A stretch of 64,000 bases of DNA, taken from UBA7672 sp041166025 (GTDB lineage: Bacteria; Pseudomonadota; Alphaproteobacteria; Caulobacterales; Hyphomonadaceae). Shown here piece after piece: positions 52,171 through 60,361 of this stretch. How positions within the stretch are numbered: the first letter of the stretch is position 1; each line of letters begins with the position of its first letter. The translations under genes were made by a program, and so were the position numbers. The notes beneath the pieces are model-generated. The model saw nothing but the letters and a program-made list of their open reading frames with translations, was not told where the DNA came from and searched no databases. The stretch is taken from contig JBEAMJ010000007.1 of assembly GCA_041166025.1 (NCBI GenBank), positions 85,260 to 149,259 of the forward strand, in the 5' to 3' direction.

Positions 52171-53144
52171 GAGGTCGCTCCCGCGCGAGGACGCCGAGGC
52201 CAGGGCGTGATGAGGCGCAGCGCTGCGCCCCGCAGCTTCGGCTTCATCGCCATGTGATAGAGCGCGCGCGCCGGAAACACGCGGAACGCCCTGAATAGGG
52301 CCATCCAGCCGGCGCCGCGCGGGCCCGTTGCAGCGCGGCTGGCGGCCGCATCAACAAAATAGTCGAAGTGCTGGCGCAGCGTCAGGCCATAGCAGCGCGT
52401 GAGCTCGAGAGGACTTGCGAAGACCTTTCGCTCGGGCAGCGCATGGCGAAGGAAGACACGCCTGGCAAACGTCACGCGGCGCATGCGCAGCTTGTCGAAA
52501 GAGCCGGGCGGGCGCTGGCGAAACAGAACGCCAGGCGTTGGCGTGAAGCCCACCTTGCGCCTCCGGGCGAGACGCAGTTGCCAGTCCCAGTCCTGGTCCC
52601 CCAGGAGCGTCTCGTCGAAGAGACCGATCTCGCGCGCAACGCTCGCCCTCACAACGGTCGCGCCCAGCTGGGGGTAGCAGGACGACAGCATCGCCTTGAC
52701 TAGCGCATCGCCGCTGCCGGGATTGTCCGGCCAGGGCGCGGTCTCGGGCCGCAGGCTCTGGTCCGTCGAGATCACCTGTCCAAACACGGCTTCCAGCCCA
52801 GGCTGTTCGCGGAGCAGATCAAGCTGCGCGGTGATGTTCGCAGGCAGCCACACATCGTCATCGTCAAGAAACGCGATGAACGGCCCGGTGGCCATCCTGA
52901 GCCCGGCGTTGCGCGCTGCGCCCGCGCCAACCTTCGACACCGTCATGTACCGCGCCGCGAATGCTTCGGCGGCAGCCTTGTTGGCCGGGGCAATGCCGTT
53001 GTCGCCGACCAGAATCTCGAACTTCAGCGTGTCCGTCTCGAGCGCTCGGATGCTCGCGAGCGCCTCGCGCAGCAGCACCGGCCGATCGCGCGTCGGCACG
53101 ATCACCGAAACCAGCGTGGGAGCGGTCGGCGCGCTCAAACCCAT
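52167..53144 (-). CDS. Family 2 glycosyltransferase
   Basis: A GT-A inverting enzyme of about 325 residues: VSVIVPTRDRPVLLREALAS, ILVGDNGIAPANKAAAEAFA, and AFLDDDDVWLPANI with the DxD. The C-terminal half contains LGDQDWDWQLRLARRR, the acceptor/catalytic-base motif. The start is unsure: ATG 53142-53144 touches the GGGAGGA ribosome binding site, while TTG 53136-53138 has ideal spacing and would overlap the upstream stop as TTGA, matching the coupling used elsewhere in this operon. Confidence 0.87.
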   Translation of the reverse strand: MGLSAPTAPTLVSVIVPTRDRPVLLREALASIRALETDTLKFEILVGDNGIAPANKAAAEAFAARYMTVSKVGAGAARNAGLRMATGPFIAFLDDDDVWLPANITAQLDLLREQPGLEAVFGQVISTDQSLRPETAPWPDNPGSGDALVKAMLSSCYPQLGATVVRASVAREIGLFDETLLGDQDWDWQLRLARRRKVGFTPTPGVLFRQRPPGSFDKLRMRRVTFARRVFLRHALPERKVFASPLELTRCYGLTLRQHFDYFVDAAASRAATGPRGAGWMALFRAFRVFPARALYHMAMKPKLRGAALRLITPWPRRPRAGATS

Positions 53145-53944
53145 TCCTCCCAACGGTCGAATTTCCCGTCGAGGAGCGCCTTGAAGATGCGGTCGCCGTC
53201 GAACTTGGTGACAAATGTGCGCGCAACCGTGCCCTGCGGCCGCGTTGCTTCCGCCTGAGCATAGATCACGTCATAGCCTGCATCTTTTGCGGCCTTCATC
53301 GCCTCGCCCGTCCAGTTGGCTGACTGGCCCAGCGGAATCGCGAACGTCCTGGGCGCATGGCCCAGCCTCCGCTCGAAAAGGTCGCGCGAGCCAGCGAGTT
53401 CATCGAGGATCTGCTGCTGTCCGATCCGGCCAAAGTCGGGATGCGTCGCCGAGTGGCTGCCCATCTCGGCGCCGCCCGCAAGCAGCGCTTCGACATCTCG
53501 CCAGCCCATTACAAGCGGGTTGACCCAGTCCACCTTGCCTTCCGTCCAGTCCGAGACGGGAAAGAAGGTCCAGGGCAGATTGTAGTCCTTCATGATCGGC
53601 GCGGCGTTGGTCGCCACGCTCTTGAGGCCATCATCAAACGTTATGGCGAGGTCCTTCGGTCCACCGCCGGTACGCGCGATCTCGGAGGCCGGGACGAAGC
53701 GGTAGCCCGCATCGAGCGCAAGCTCGATATGGCGGCGCAGCTGCGCCGGCGTGACATCGTTGGCGCCCCACTCGTCCTGCCCGACCGTGTGATAGCAGAG
53801 GATGCGGCCGATATAACGGCGGCGCGCGCGCCCGACGCGCGCGAGCACGTGGCGCTCGCAGCACATCCGCGCGGATGCGAACCGCTTGCGGTCGATACCG
53901 ACCGCGTGGGCAACCCTGGACAAAGCCTTTTTCACGACCTGCAT
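53135..53944 (-). CDS. Polysaccharide deacetylase (NodB-type) family protein
   Basis: Carbohydrate esterase 4 domain with LAITFDDGLKSVATNAAPIM (catalytic and metal Asp) and MGSHSATHPDF (HxxxH metal ligands), and RILCYHTVGQDEWGANDVTP at the N-terminal end. About 269 residues from ATG 53942-53944; earlier ATGs at 53983 and 54004 are possible. It probably removes acetyl groups from an exported or surface polysaccharide precursor, but no signal peptide is evident from this start. Part of the glycosyltransferase operon. Confidence 0.85.
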   Translation of the reverse strand: MQVVKKALSRVAHAVGIDRKRFASARMCCERHVLARVGRARRRYIGRILCYHTVGQDEWGANDVTPAQLRRHIELALDAGYRFVPASEIARTGGGPKDLAITFDDGLKSVATNAAPIMKDYNLPWTFFPVSDWTEGKVDWVNPLVMGWRDVEALLAGGAEMGSHSATHPDFGRIGQQQILDELAGSRDLFERRLGHAPRTFAIPLGQSANWTGEAMKAAKDAGYDVIYAQAEATRPQGTVARTFVTKFDGDRIFKALLDGKFDRWEEWV

Positions 53945-54023
53945 GCCTGGTCCGCCGGATAGGCGCGGACCGAAACCCGTCATCCTGCCGTCAGCAAGCG
54001 GCATGTCAGAGAGGCCTGCGCCG

Positions 54024-55151
54024 TTAACCGCGTTCCTGCGAAGCCATGAACGGCTTTGCCTGTCTCGCGCGGCTGGAAAGCCAGCGTCGCAAGGGACGGT
54101 CGCAGAGCCGGTCGGCGATCCACGCCACAAGTCCGGCCGCAAGCGCAACGGCTAGCGCCAGCAGCGGCCCCTCTCCCAGGTGCACGCCCATCACCGCGGC
54201 CGCCGTGCTAATCACCCCGAGCAGCGGCACGTGCAGGACATAAACGCCATAGGACAGCATCCCCGAGGCAGCGCACATGCGCGCAGCCACGCCTGTCACC
54301 ACGCTGCCACTCGCCAGCGTCACAAGAGCGGGCATCAGCACCAGCGCCGCAGCGATGTCATACGCCACGCGCCAGACGCCGGTTGGAGCAGCTGCGATCA
54401 CCGCCACAAACGCACCTGTCGCGGCCCACCACGGCAAGCCGGGAAGCTTCACCGTCTGCCTCAGCCTGTAGATCGCGACGCCCGCAAAGAAGTCGAACAT
54501 CACACGCGCAAGGCCCGCATCGAGATGAGCCCACATCCAGCCCGGTCCACGCACATCGCCATGCCGGATGACGGTAAATGCAACAGCCCCCGCGCCCGCC
54601 GCCAGCGCTGCAACCAGGACCCGCCATGAGAGGAGGCGTGCGACAAAACCGTAAACCAGGTTCGCCAACAGCTCGAACAGCAGCGACCAGGCTGGCGGGT
54701 TGGCTGGATAGAGTTCGCCGTGACCGTAAGTGGCGGTCTGCGGCGCCGGCAGGAACAGAAGTCCCAGCGCCGCGACGGTCAGGATGTCTGTCCAGGCCGG
54801 CCCGAGCCATCCCCGCGCCGCGCCCAGCACCACAAGCGAGAGCGCGATCGCCAACCCGAGCAGATACATCGGATAGAGCCGGATCAGCCGCGCCCTCATG
54901 AAGGCGAACGCAGACCCTCCCGCCTCAAGTCCGCGCCCATAGGCGTGGGCCAGGACGAAACCGCTCAGCACAAAGAAGAAGTCGACCGCGAGGTAGCGGC
55001 CCGGAATGACCTCGCCGAGCCAGCCGCCTGGTACGTGGTCGAGGATCACAGCAAAAGCCGCAACGCCGCGCAGACCATCCAGCAGCAGGAAACGCTCCGC
55101 ACCGTACGAGGGAGCGGCTGCGTTAACCACGTTGCCAGAGGTGTCCGTCAT
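54024..55151 (-). CDS. Acyltransferase family 3 (OafA/YrhL-like) membrane protein
   Basis: A 375-residue integral membrane O-acyltransferase with ten hydrophobic segments. The family start is RFLLLDGLRGVAAFAVILDH, followed by AVDFFFVLSGFVLAHAYGR, the conserved R-x10-H region RLIRLYPMYLLG, NPPAWSLLFELLANLVYG, and a final LSYGVYVLHVPLLG. Such enzymes acetylate or succinylate surface sugars. ATG 55149-55151 is chosen; the longer frame crosses the riboswitch promoter region. First gene of the surface-polysaccharide operon, divergent from btuB. Confidence 0.92.
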   Translation of the reverse strand: MTDTSGNVVNAAAPSYGAERFLLLDGLRGVAAFAVILDHVPGGWLGEVIPGRYLAVDFFFVLSGFVLAHAYGRGLEAGGSAFAFMRARLIRLYPMYLLGLAIALSLVVLGAARGWLGPAWTDILTVAALGLLFLPAPQTATYGHGELYPANPPAWSLLFELLANLVYGFVARLLSWRVLVAALAAGAGAVAFTVIRHGDVRGPGWMWAHLDAGLARVMFDFFAGVAIYRLRQTVKLPGLPWWAATGAFVAVIAAAPTGVWRVAYDIAAALVLMPALVTLASGSVVTGVAARMCAASGMLSYGVYVLHVPLLGVISTAAAVMGVHLGEGPLLALAVALAAGLVAWIADRLCDRPLRRWLSSRARQAKPFMASQERG

Positions 55152-55199
55152 CTGGCGCAAAGCCGTGCACGGCTCGGGCCATCTGTGTCCGTCTGGCAC

Positions 55200-55227
55200 T
55201 TGCCCCTGCCCGCAGCTGGGATAAAGC
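55200..55227 (+). promoter_or_regulatory. Possible promoter of the btu operon
   Basis: TTGCCC (55200-55205) and TAAAGC (55222-55227) with 16 bases between them lie immediately upstream of the riboswitch aptamer. Both boxes are weak matches; the position is right for transcription starting just before the aptamer. Confidence 0.35.
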
Positions 55228-55234
55228 TGCCCGC

Positions 55235-55412
55235 GCGACAGGCGTCCCGAGAGGGACTTAAAAGGGAACCGGGATCTTCCAGCCCGGACTGCCCCCGCAA
55301 CTGTGAGCGGCGAGCCGCGCATCACAGCCACTGGAGACGCTCATCCGAGCCGATCCGGGAAGGCGATGCGCAAAGGCGTTGACCCGCGAGTCAGGAGACC
55401 TGCCTGCCGCAG
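55235..55412 (+). promoter_or_regulatory. Cobalamin riboswitch aptamer
   Basis: Class I-type cobalamin (AdoCbl) riboswitch upstream of btuB. Conserved elements appear in order: AAAAGGGAACCGGG (55258-55272 region), CCCGGACTGCCCCCGCAACTG, GCCACTGG (55327-55334), CCGGGAAGGCG, and the B12 box GCGAGTCAGGAGACCTGCC (55386-55404). Ends were set at the approximate P1 helix. Controls the btuBFCD genes that follow; ligand-bound RNA should lower expression. Confidence 0.95.
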
Positions 55413-55423
55413 TCGCTTTCGCG

Positions 55424-55481
55424 CGGTCCGGGGATGGGCCGAACGAACGGAAGTCATTCCGCCAGGCGACGTCCCGGACCG
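55424..55481 (+). promoter_or_regulatory. Long hairpin in the btuB leader
   Basis: CGGTCCGGG (55424-55432) and its complement CCCGGACCG (55473-55481) enclose about 40 bases between the aptamer and the ribosome-binding-site hairpin. It is a likely structural spacer that brings the B12 box close to the anti-Shine-Dalgarno arm. Confidence 0.5.
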
Positions 55482-55515
55482 TGCACGCGTGCGGCGATGT
55501 CGCCGTTCGTGTCGC

Positions 55516-55534
55516 GGTCTCCAGCATTGGAGAC
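55516..55534 (+). promoter_or_regulatory. Shine-Dalgarno sequestering hairpin of btuB
   Basis: GTCTCCA (55517-55523) pairs perfectly with TGGAGAC (55528-55534), hiding the GGAG (55529-55532) that lies eight bases before the GTG start at 55541. The arm GGTCTCC (55516-55522) is also a perfect seven-base complement of GGAGACC in the B12 box (55394-55400). Ligand-free RNA could therefore use the B12 box to expose the ribosome binding site, and ligand-bound RNA would hide it. Confidence 0.7.
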
Positions 55535-55540
55535 GTCAAC

Positions 55541-57544
55541 GTGAACATGACTCTATCTTCCCCCCTCATGCTCGCCGCGAGCCTTGCGCTCGCTGCCGCG
55601 CCTGCCCTCGCCCAGACCAGCACAAGTGATGACACGATCATCATCACCGGCGTGGTCGCCCCCCTCGAAGCCGACAAGCTCGGCCAGTCCATCACAGTTC
55701 TGCCGGGCGACCTGATCGAGGATCAGGGCTATGCCTACGTGCCGGACGTCCTGCGGCAGGTCCCGAGCCTTGCCGTCAGCCAGCTCGGCTCGCCGGGCGC
55801 CCTGACCCAGGTCCGCGTTCGCGGCGCTGAAGCCAACCACACGCTTGTCCTCATCGACGGGATCGACATCTCGAGCCCTGACCAGGGCGAAACCGATTTC
55901 TCCACGCTGGTCACCCATGATCTGGCGCGAATCGAAATCCTTCGCGGCCCGCAGTCTGGCCTCTACGGCTCGAACGCGCTCGCCGGCGTCGTGAACCTTG
56001 TTACCCGCAGGGAGATCGACGCGAGCTATCTGGCCGCCTCCCTCGAGGCTGGCTCCTTCGAAACGCTCGACCTCGAAGCCAGCGCCGGCACAGGCGACGG
56101 CGAGGACGACTATCTCGCAATCAGCGCCAATCACATCACATCCGCAGGCTATGACATCTCGCCTGATCAGGTGGCAAATGGTGTTCCCGCCGTCGGCGTC
56201 GGCGGCCAGCGCGGCGAGGCTGAAGGCAATCGCATCACCTCGGTCAACCTTCGCGGCGGCAAGCGCCTCAGCGACGTCCTCCGCGTCAATGGCATTGCGC
56301 GCTACGTCACCAGGGAGTCGGACACGGACGGACAGGCATTCGGCTTCCCGATCGCCGGCCAGACCTATGACGACGCCAGCCGCACCGAACACGAACAACT
56401 CACCTTCGGGGCCTCGGCCGTCATCGATCCGTGGGATGGCGCCTGGGAAACGACGCTCTCGGCCAGTCATGTCGATGAAAGCCGCCGCAGCCGTCTCTCC
56501 GACTTCCCCTTCCTCCTGGGTCCGCCCGTGCCGTCGCCAGCGGACCTCCTTCTGATCCCCCTGTTCGCATCCGGTTCGGATTCCACGCGCCTGCGCCTCG
56601 GCGTCGTCTCCACTGTCCGCTTCGGCGACGACGGCGTGCGGCACTTCGTGACAGGCTTTGCCGAGCACGAGGAGGAAACCTACACTGACCCGTTCATCAA
56701 CCGCGACGAAGAGCGCGCGCTTGGGGCCGTGGGCCTGCAGTACCGCAACGAGATTGCCGACCAGCTCTATCTTTCGGCCACCGTCCGCCACGACTCCAAC
56801 GACGATTTCCAGGACATCGAGACATACAGCCTCTCCGCCGCCTGGCAGGTTCCCGGCACGGGCACGCGCATGCATTCGTCGTGGGGCACCGGCGTCACCG
56901 CACCGACCTTCATCGAGCAGTTCGGCTTCAATCCCGGAACCTTCATCGGCAACGTCAACCTCGTGCCGGAGGAATCCATCGGCTGGGACATCGGCATCGA
57001 GCAGGCCTTCTTCGACGACGCCCTTGTCGTCGACCTTACCTGGTACAAGGCCGAGCTGGAGAACGAGATCTTCACCGCCTTCCTGCCGAGCTTCGAGACG
57101 ACGCCGCTCAACAGCACAAGCGACTCGGACAGGTCGGGCTGGGAACTGACGATCGCTGCGACGCCGGTGGAAGGACTGTCCTTCTACGGCGCCTATTCGC
57201 AGCTCGACGCTACCGAACCTGCCGGCATCGAAATCCGCCGCCCAAAGGAGCAGGCCTCGCTCGACGCCAGCTGGGACTTTGCGGGCAGCCCGTTCCAGCT
57301 CAATCTCGGCCTCACCCATGTCGGTGAAAATGTCGACACCGACTTCGCCACCTTCCTGCGGACGGAACTCGACGCCTACACGCTGATACGGCTCGGCGCC
57401 TCATGGCAGGCAACCGACCAGATCGAACTCTACGCGCGCGCTGAAAACCTCACCGACGAGACTTATCAGGAAGTCATCGGCTACAACGGCGCGCCGCAAG
57501 CCTTCTATCTCGGCCTCCGCTTCCGCGACGAGGCAAGCAAGTGA
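55541..57544 (+). CDS. btuB: TonB-dependent vitamin B12 receptor
   Basis: Outer-membrane transporter for cobalamin. Signal peptide MTLSSPLMLAASLALAAAPALA, a TonB-box-like DDTIIITG near the mature N-terminus, then the plug domain (VPDVLRQVPSLAVSQ, VRVRGAEANHTLVLIDGIDI, RIEILRGPQSGLYGSNALAG) and a 22-strand barrel ending in YLGLRFRDE. The GTG at 55541 has GGAG at ideal spacing; an ATG two codons later (55547) is an alternative. 667 residues. First gene of a four-gene B12 uptake operon, controlled by the cobalamin riboswitch. Confidence 0.93.
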   Translation: MNMTLSSPLMLAASLALAAAPALAQTSTSDDTIIITGVVAPLEADKLGQSITVLPGDLIEDQGYAYVPDVLRQVPSLAVSQLGSPGALTQVRVRGAEANHTLVLIDGIDISSPDQGETDFSTLVTHDLARIEILRGPQSGLYGSNALAGVVNLVTRREIDASYLAASLEAGSFETLDLEASAGTGDGEDDYLAISANHITSAGYDISPDQVANGVPAVGVGGQRGEAEGNRITSVNLRGGKRLSDVLRVNGIARYVTRESDTDGQAFGFPIAGQTYDDASRTEHEQLTFGASAVIDPWDGAWETTLSASHVDESRRSRLSDFPFLLGPPVPSPADLLLIPLFASGSDSTRLRLGVVSTVRFGDDGVRHFVTGFAEHEEETYTDPFINRDEERALGAVGLQYRNEIADQLYLSATVRHDSNDDFQDIETYSLSAAWQVPGTGTRMHSSWGTGVTAPTFIEQFGFNPGTFIGNVNLVPEESIGWDIGIEQAFFDDALVVDLTWYKAELENEIFTAFLPSFETTPLNSTSDSDRSGWELTIAATPVEGLSFYGAYSQLDATEPAGIEIRRPKEQASLDASWDFAGSPFQLNLGLTHVGENVDTDFATFLRTELDAYTLIRLGASWQATDQIELYARAENLTDETYQEVIGYNGAPQAFYLGLRFRDEASK

Positions 57545-58467
57545 AACGCTCACCAAAGGCCCCCGCTTTCCTCCTCCAGTGCGCAGCACTGGGGGAGGTC
57601 GCACGCGATGCGCGAAGGAGGCGGCCTTTTGCTGTCGCCATGTTCACCGCTCTGTTCTCGGGCCTTTGCCTCGCCGCCCACGCCCAACCCCAACGCATCG
57701 TGTCGATGAATCTCTGCACCGACGAACTGCTCATGCGCATCGTCGACCCGTCACGCATCGCCGCCATCACCCATCTCTCGCAGCAGCCGATCAACGCCCC
57801 ACTCGGCCTCAACGCGATCGCTTCCAGGCTCCCGATCAATCACGGGCTCGCCGAGGAAGTGATCGCCTTGAAGCCCGACCTCATACTCGCCGGCTCCTTC
57901 ACGACGACGACAGCCACCGCCCTCCTGCGCCGTCTCGGCTACACCGTCATCACCTTCGCGCCCGAGAACTCCTTCGACGACATGCGCGCCAACATCCGCA
58001 AGCTCGGCGCAGCGACGGGAGACCAAGCCAGGGCCGAACAGCTCATCGCCGACTTCGACGCCCGGCTTGGCGCACTGCAGGCCCGTATCCCGGACGATAC
58101 GCGGCCCATCTTCGCGGACATCGGCGTCAACAACTTCATCACGGGGGAGGGAACACTCTATGCCGAGGTCGTGAACGCCGCCGGCTACCGGACGCTCGGC
58201 CAGGCGCTCGGTTTCAGCGGCTACCGCAACGTGCCGCTCGAACAGATCCTCACCATTCGCCCCGCGCTCATGTCCACCGCGACACCGTGGACGCACCCCC
58301 CCTCCATGTCGACCATGGCGCTCGGCCACCCTGCCGTGCGCGCCATGGCAGCCCGCACGCCGCAAGTGGACATACCCGAGCGCTACACGACATGCGGCGC
58401 GCCCAGCATCCTCGGCGCTGTCGAAATCCTCGTGAACGCGCGCGAGAAGCAGGCGCGCTCGCCATGA
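57541..58467 (+). CDS. btuF: Cobalamin ABC transporter substrate-binding protein
   Basis: Periplasmic B12-binding protein of the helical-backbone type: RIVSMNLCTDELLMRI, KPDLILAGSF, LGYTVITFAPENSFDDM, and a C-terminal HPAVRAMAART. The GTG at 57541 overlaps the btuB stop (GTGA). Between that start and the obvious signal peptide (MFTALFSGLCLAAHA, ATG 57640) lies an odd Ala/Arg-rich stretch encoded by a REP-like palindrome (57570-57625). Translation may begin at 57541, giving an N-terminal extension before the signal peptide, or at 57640. The export of the longer form is not certain. Confidence 0.88.
   Translation: MKRSPKAPAFLLQCAALGEVARDARRRRPFAVAMFTALFSGLCLAAHAQPQRIVSMNLCTDELLMRIVDPSRIAAITHLSQQPINAPLGLNAIASRLPINHGLAEEVIALKPDLILAGSFTTTTATALLRRLGYTVITFAPENSFDDMRANIRKLGAATGDQARAEQLIADFDARLGALQARIPDDTRPIFADIGVNNFITGEGTLYAEVVNAAGYRTLGQALGFSGYRNVPLEQILTIRPALMSTATPWTHPPSMSTMALGHPAVRAMAARTPQVDIPERYTTCGAPSILGAVEILVNAREKQARSP
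57570..57625. repeat. REP-like palindromic element inside btuF
   Basis: CCTCCTCCAGTGC (57570-57582) and GCACTGGGGGAGG (57586-57598) form a 13-bp stem with one G-U-type mismatch and a three-base loop. They are followed by GCACGCGATGCGCG and AAGGAGG. The pattern of a GGGGGAGG palindrome, a second small GCACGCG-type hairpin and a GGAGG end resembles short palindromic repeats scattered in alphaproteobacterial intergenic DNA. It lies in the coding frame of btuF, between the coupled start codon and the signal peptide. Boundaries are approximate and no second copy is in the window. Confidence 0.5.
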
Positions 58468-59462
58468 AACCGCCTCTCGCCTACCCGCTGCTGATCGCCG
58501 TCCTCGCGCTCACTTTGCTGCTCCTCGCCGCCTTCTCGATGCTCGTCGGCGCTGGCGGCGGCCTGAGCGAACTCCTCGCCATGATCGCCAGCGACAATGC
58601 AGATACCGCCACTCTGATCATGATGGAGGTCCGCCTGCCGCGAACGCTCCTCGCCCTGATGATCGGCGCCAGTCTTGGCCTCGCAGGCGCATCCTTGCAG
58701 GGCTTTCTTCGCAACCCGCTCGCCGATCCCGGCGTCGTCGGCGTAACCTCGGCCGCCAGCCTCGGCGCTGTGCTTGCTCTCTATTCGGGTCTCTCGATGG
58801 CCTTCCCGCTTGCGCTGCCAATGACGGGCATCGCCGGCGCGCTGCTCTGCGCATTGCTGCTGCAAGGTCTCGCCGGCCGCGGCGGCGTGCTCTCGCTCGT
58901 GCTGGCCGGCGTCGCCATCTCCAGCCTGTGCGCCGCGCTGATGTCGCTCGCCCTCAACCTTTCGCCCAATCCTTACGCCGCGGCCGAAATCATGTTCTGG
59001 CTGATGGGCTCGGTCACTGACCGCTCGATGGACCATGTCGCCTTTGCCGCTCCGCTGATCCTCATCGGCTGGGCCGTCCTCGCCTTCTCCGCCCGCGCGC
59101 TCGACGCGCTCAGCCTCGGCGAAGAGTCCGCCGCCAGCCTCGGCGTCAACATCCTCACCACCCGCAACATGGTCATCGGCGGCACGGCGATCAGCGTCGG
59201 CGCCGCGACCTCCGTCTCCGGCGGCATCGGCTTCATCGGACTCATCGTCCCGCACATCCTGCGACCGCTCGTCGGCCACAGCCCGAGCCGCCTCCTCCTC
59301 GCCTCTGCTCTGGGCGGAGCGGCGCTCCTTACCGCCGCCGATATACTCGTTCGCGTCCTGCCGACTGGCGCAGAGCTCAAGCTCGGTGTTGTCACCGCGC
59401 TTGTCGGCGCGCCCTTCTTCCTCTGGCTGATCTTCCGCGCCCGCACGGAGATCGAGTCATGA
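58464..59462 (+). CDS. btuC: Cobalamin ABC transporter permease
   Basis: A 332-residue FecCD-type permease with about ten membrane helices. The family elements are VRLPRTLLALMIGASLGLAG, LQGFLRNPLADPGVVGVTSAAS, the coupling region (FWLMGSVTD) and GGIGFIGLIVPHILRPLVGH. ATG 58464 overlaps the btuF stop (ATGA). The frame is open far upstream but that part is a btuF shadow. Confidence 0.94.
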   Translation: MKPPLAYPLLIAVLALTLLLLAAFSMLVGAGGGLSELLAMIASDNADTATLIMMEVRLPRTLLALMIGASLGLAGASLQGFLRNPLADPGVVGVTSAASLGAVLALYSGLSMAFPLALPMTGIAGALLCALLLQGLAGRGGVLSLVLAGVAISSLCAALMSLALNLSPNPYAAAEIMFWLMGSVTDRSMDHVAFAAPLILIGWAVLAFSARALDALSLGEESAASLGVNILTTRNMVIGGTAISVGAATSVSGGIGFIGLIVPHILRPLVGHSPSRLLLASALGGAALLTAADILVRVLPTGAELKLGVVTALVGAPFFLWLIFRARTEIES

Positions 59463-60208
59463 AGCTCGAAGCCCGCAGCATTCGTGTCCACGCCTCCGGC
59501 AAGCCGATCGTCAACACTGCCTCGCTCAGCGTCTCATCCGGCGAACTCGTCGGCCTCATCGGCCCCAACGGCGCGGGCAAGTCCACGCTCCTCAAGGCCA
59601 TGCTCGGCCTCCGCCCGAAAATCTCCGGCGATATCCTGCTCGACGGCGAGGATTTCCTGGCCCAGCCCGCCCACCTGCGCGCCCGGAGACTCGCCTACCT
59701 GCCGCAGGACCGCCGCGTCGAATGGCGCCTGCCCGCCGCCGACATCGTGATGCTTGGCCGCTACCCGCATCGCGCGCGCTTCGGCGCCCCCACACCGGAG
59801 GACCGCGCCGCCGTCGCCCGCGCACTCGACGCTGTCGATGGTCACGCCTTCCTCGACCGGCCCATCAACGTCCTCTCCGGCGGCGAACGCACCCGCATCC
59901 TCCTCGCCCGCGCCCTCGCGGTCGAAGCCCCCATCCTCCTCGCCGACGAACCCATCGCCGCGCTCGACCCCTACCACCAGCTGCATGTGATGGAGGTCCT
60001 GCGCGCGCGCGCGCATGCGGGCGCCGCCGTGCTTGCCGTGATACACGACCTCGCTCTGGCCGCCCGCTTCACGGACCGGATCGTCCTTATGCACGAGGGT
60101 GCCATCGCCGCCGAAGGCCGCCCGGGCGATGTCCTCACCGCGGCGAATCTGGCCCGCATCTATCGAATCCAGCCGGATGCAGCCCTCGGCTATGCGCGTC
60201 TCACCTAG
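59459..60208 (+). CDS. btuD: Cobalamin ABC transporter ATPase
   Basis: ABC ATPase of 249 residues: Walker A GPNGAGKSTLL, Q-loop LAYLPQDRRV, signature VLSGGERTRILLARAL, Walker B ILLADEPIAAL, and H-loop AVIHDLALAA. The start overlaps the btuC stop (ATGA). FepC/BtuD-type. Last gene of the riboswitch-controlled operon. Confidence 0.94.
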   Translation: MKLEARSIRVHASGKPIVNTASLSVSSGELVGLIGPNGAGKSTLLKAMLGLRPKISGDILLDGEDFLAQPAHLRARRLAYLPQDRRVEWRLPAADIVMLGRYPHRARFGAPTPEDRAAVARALDAVDGHAFLDRPINVLSGGERTRILLARALAVEAPILLADEPIAALDPYHQLHVMEVLRARAHAGAAVLAVIHDLALAARFTDRIVLMHEGAIAAEGRPGDVLTAANLARIYRIQPDAALGYARLT

Positions 60209-60278
60209 CGTCAGCTAGCGAGAACGTTATCCCGCCGGGCCAAGGGGGAGAGCGTTCGAACCCCCTCACCGCATTGAC

Positions 60279-60303
60279 GTTTTTCGGCATTTGGGCGAAA
60301 AAC
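60279..60303. promoter_or_regulatory. Inverted repeat upstream of the copper-protein gene
   Basis: GTTTTTCG (60279-60286) and CGAAAAAC (60296-60303) form a perfect eight-base inverted repeat 59 bases before the ATG at 60362, immediately after TTGAC. It could be an operator or a terminator of btuD. No regulator is identified. Confidence 0.4.
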
Positions 60304-60361
60304 TCGTAACTCGCATTACACGCCCCGTTCCGCGCCTTCCCGCCTCCTGAAGGAGTCATCG

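Noticed and set aside
55553..57319. 588-codon frame opposite btuB
   Set aside because: Antisense of a certain TonB receptor; Asp/Arg/Glu-rich composition and no ribosome binding site.
60241..60270. GTTCGAACCCCC resembling a tRNA T-arm
   Set aside because: No matching 5' T-stem and no other arms; the sequence is more simply a small G/C hairpin after btuD.
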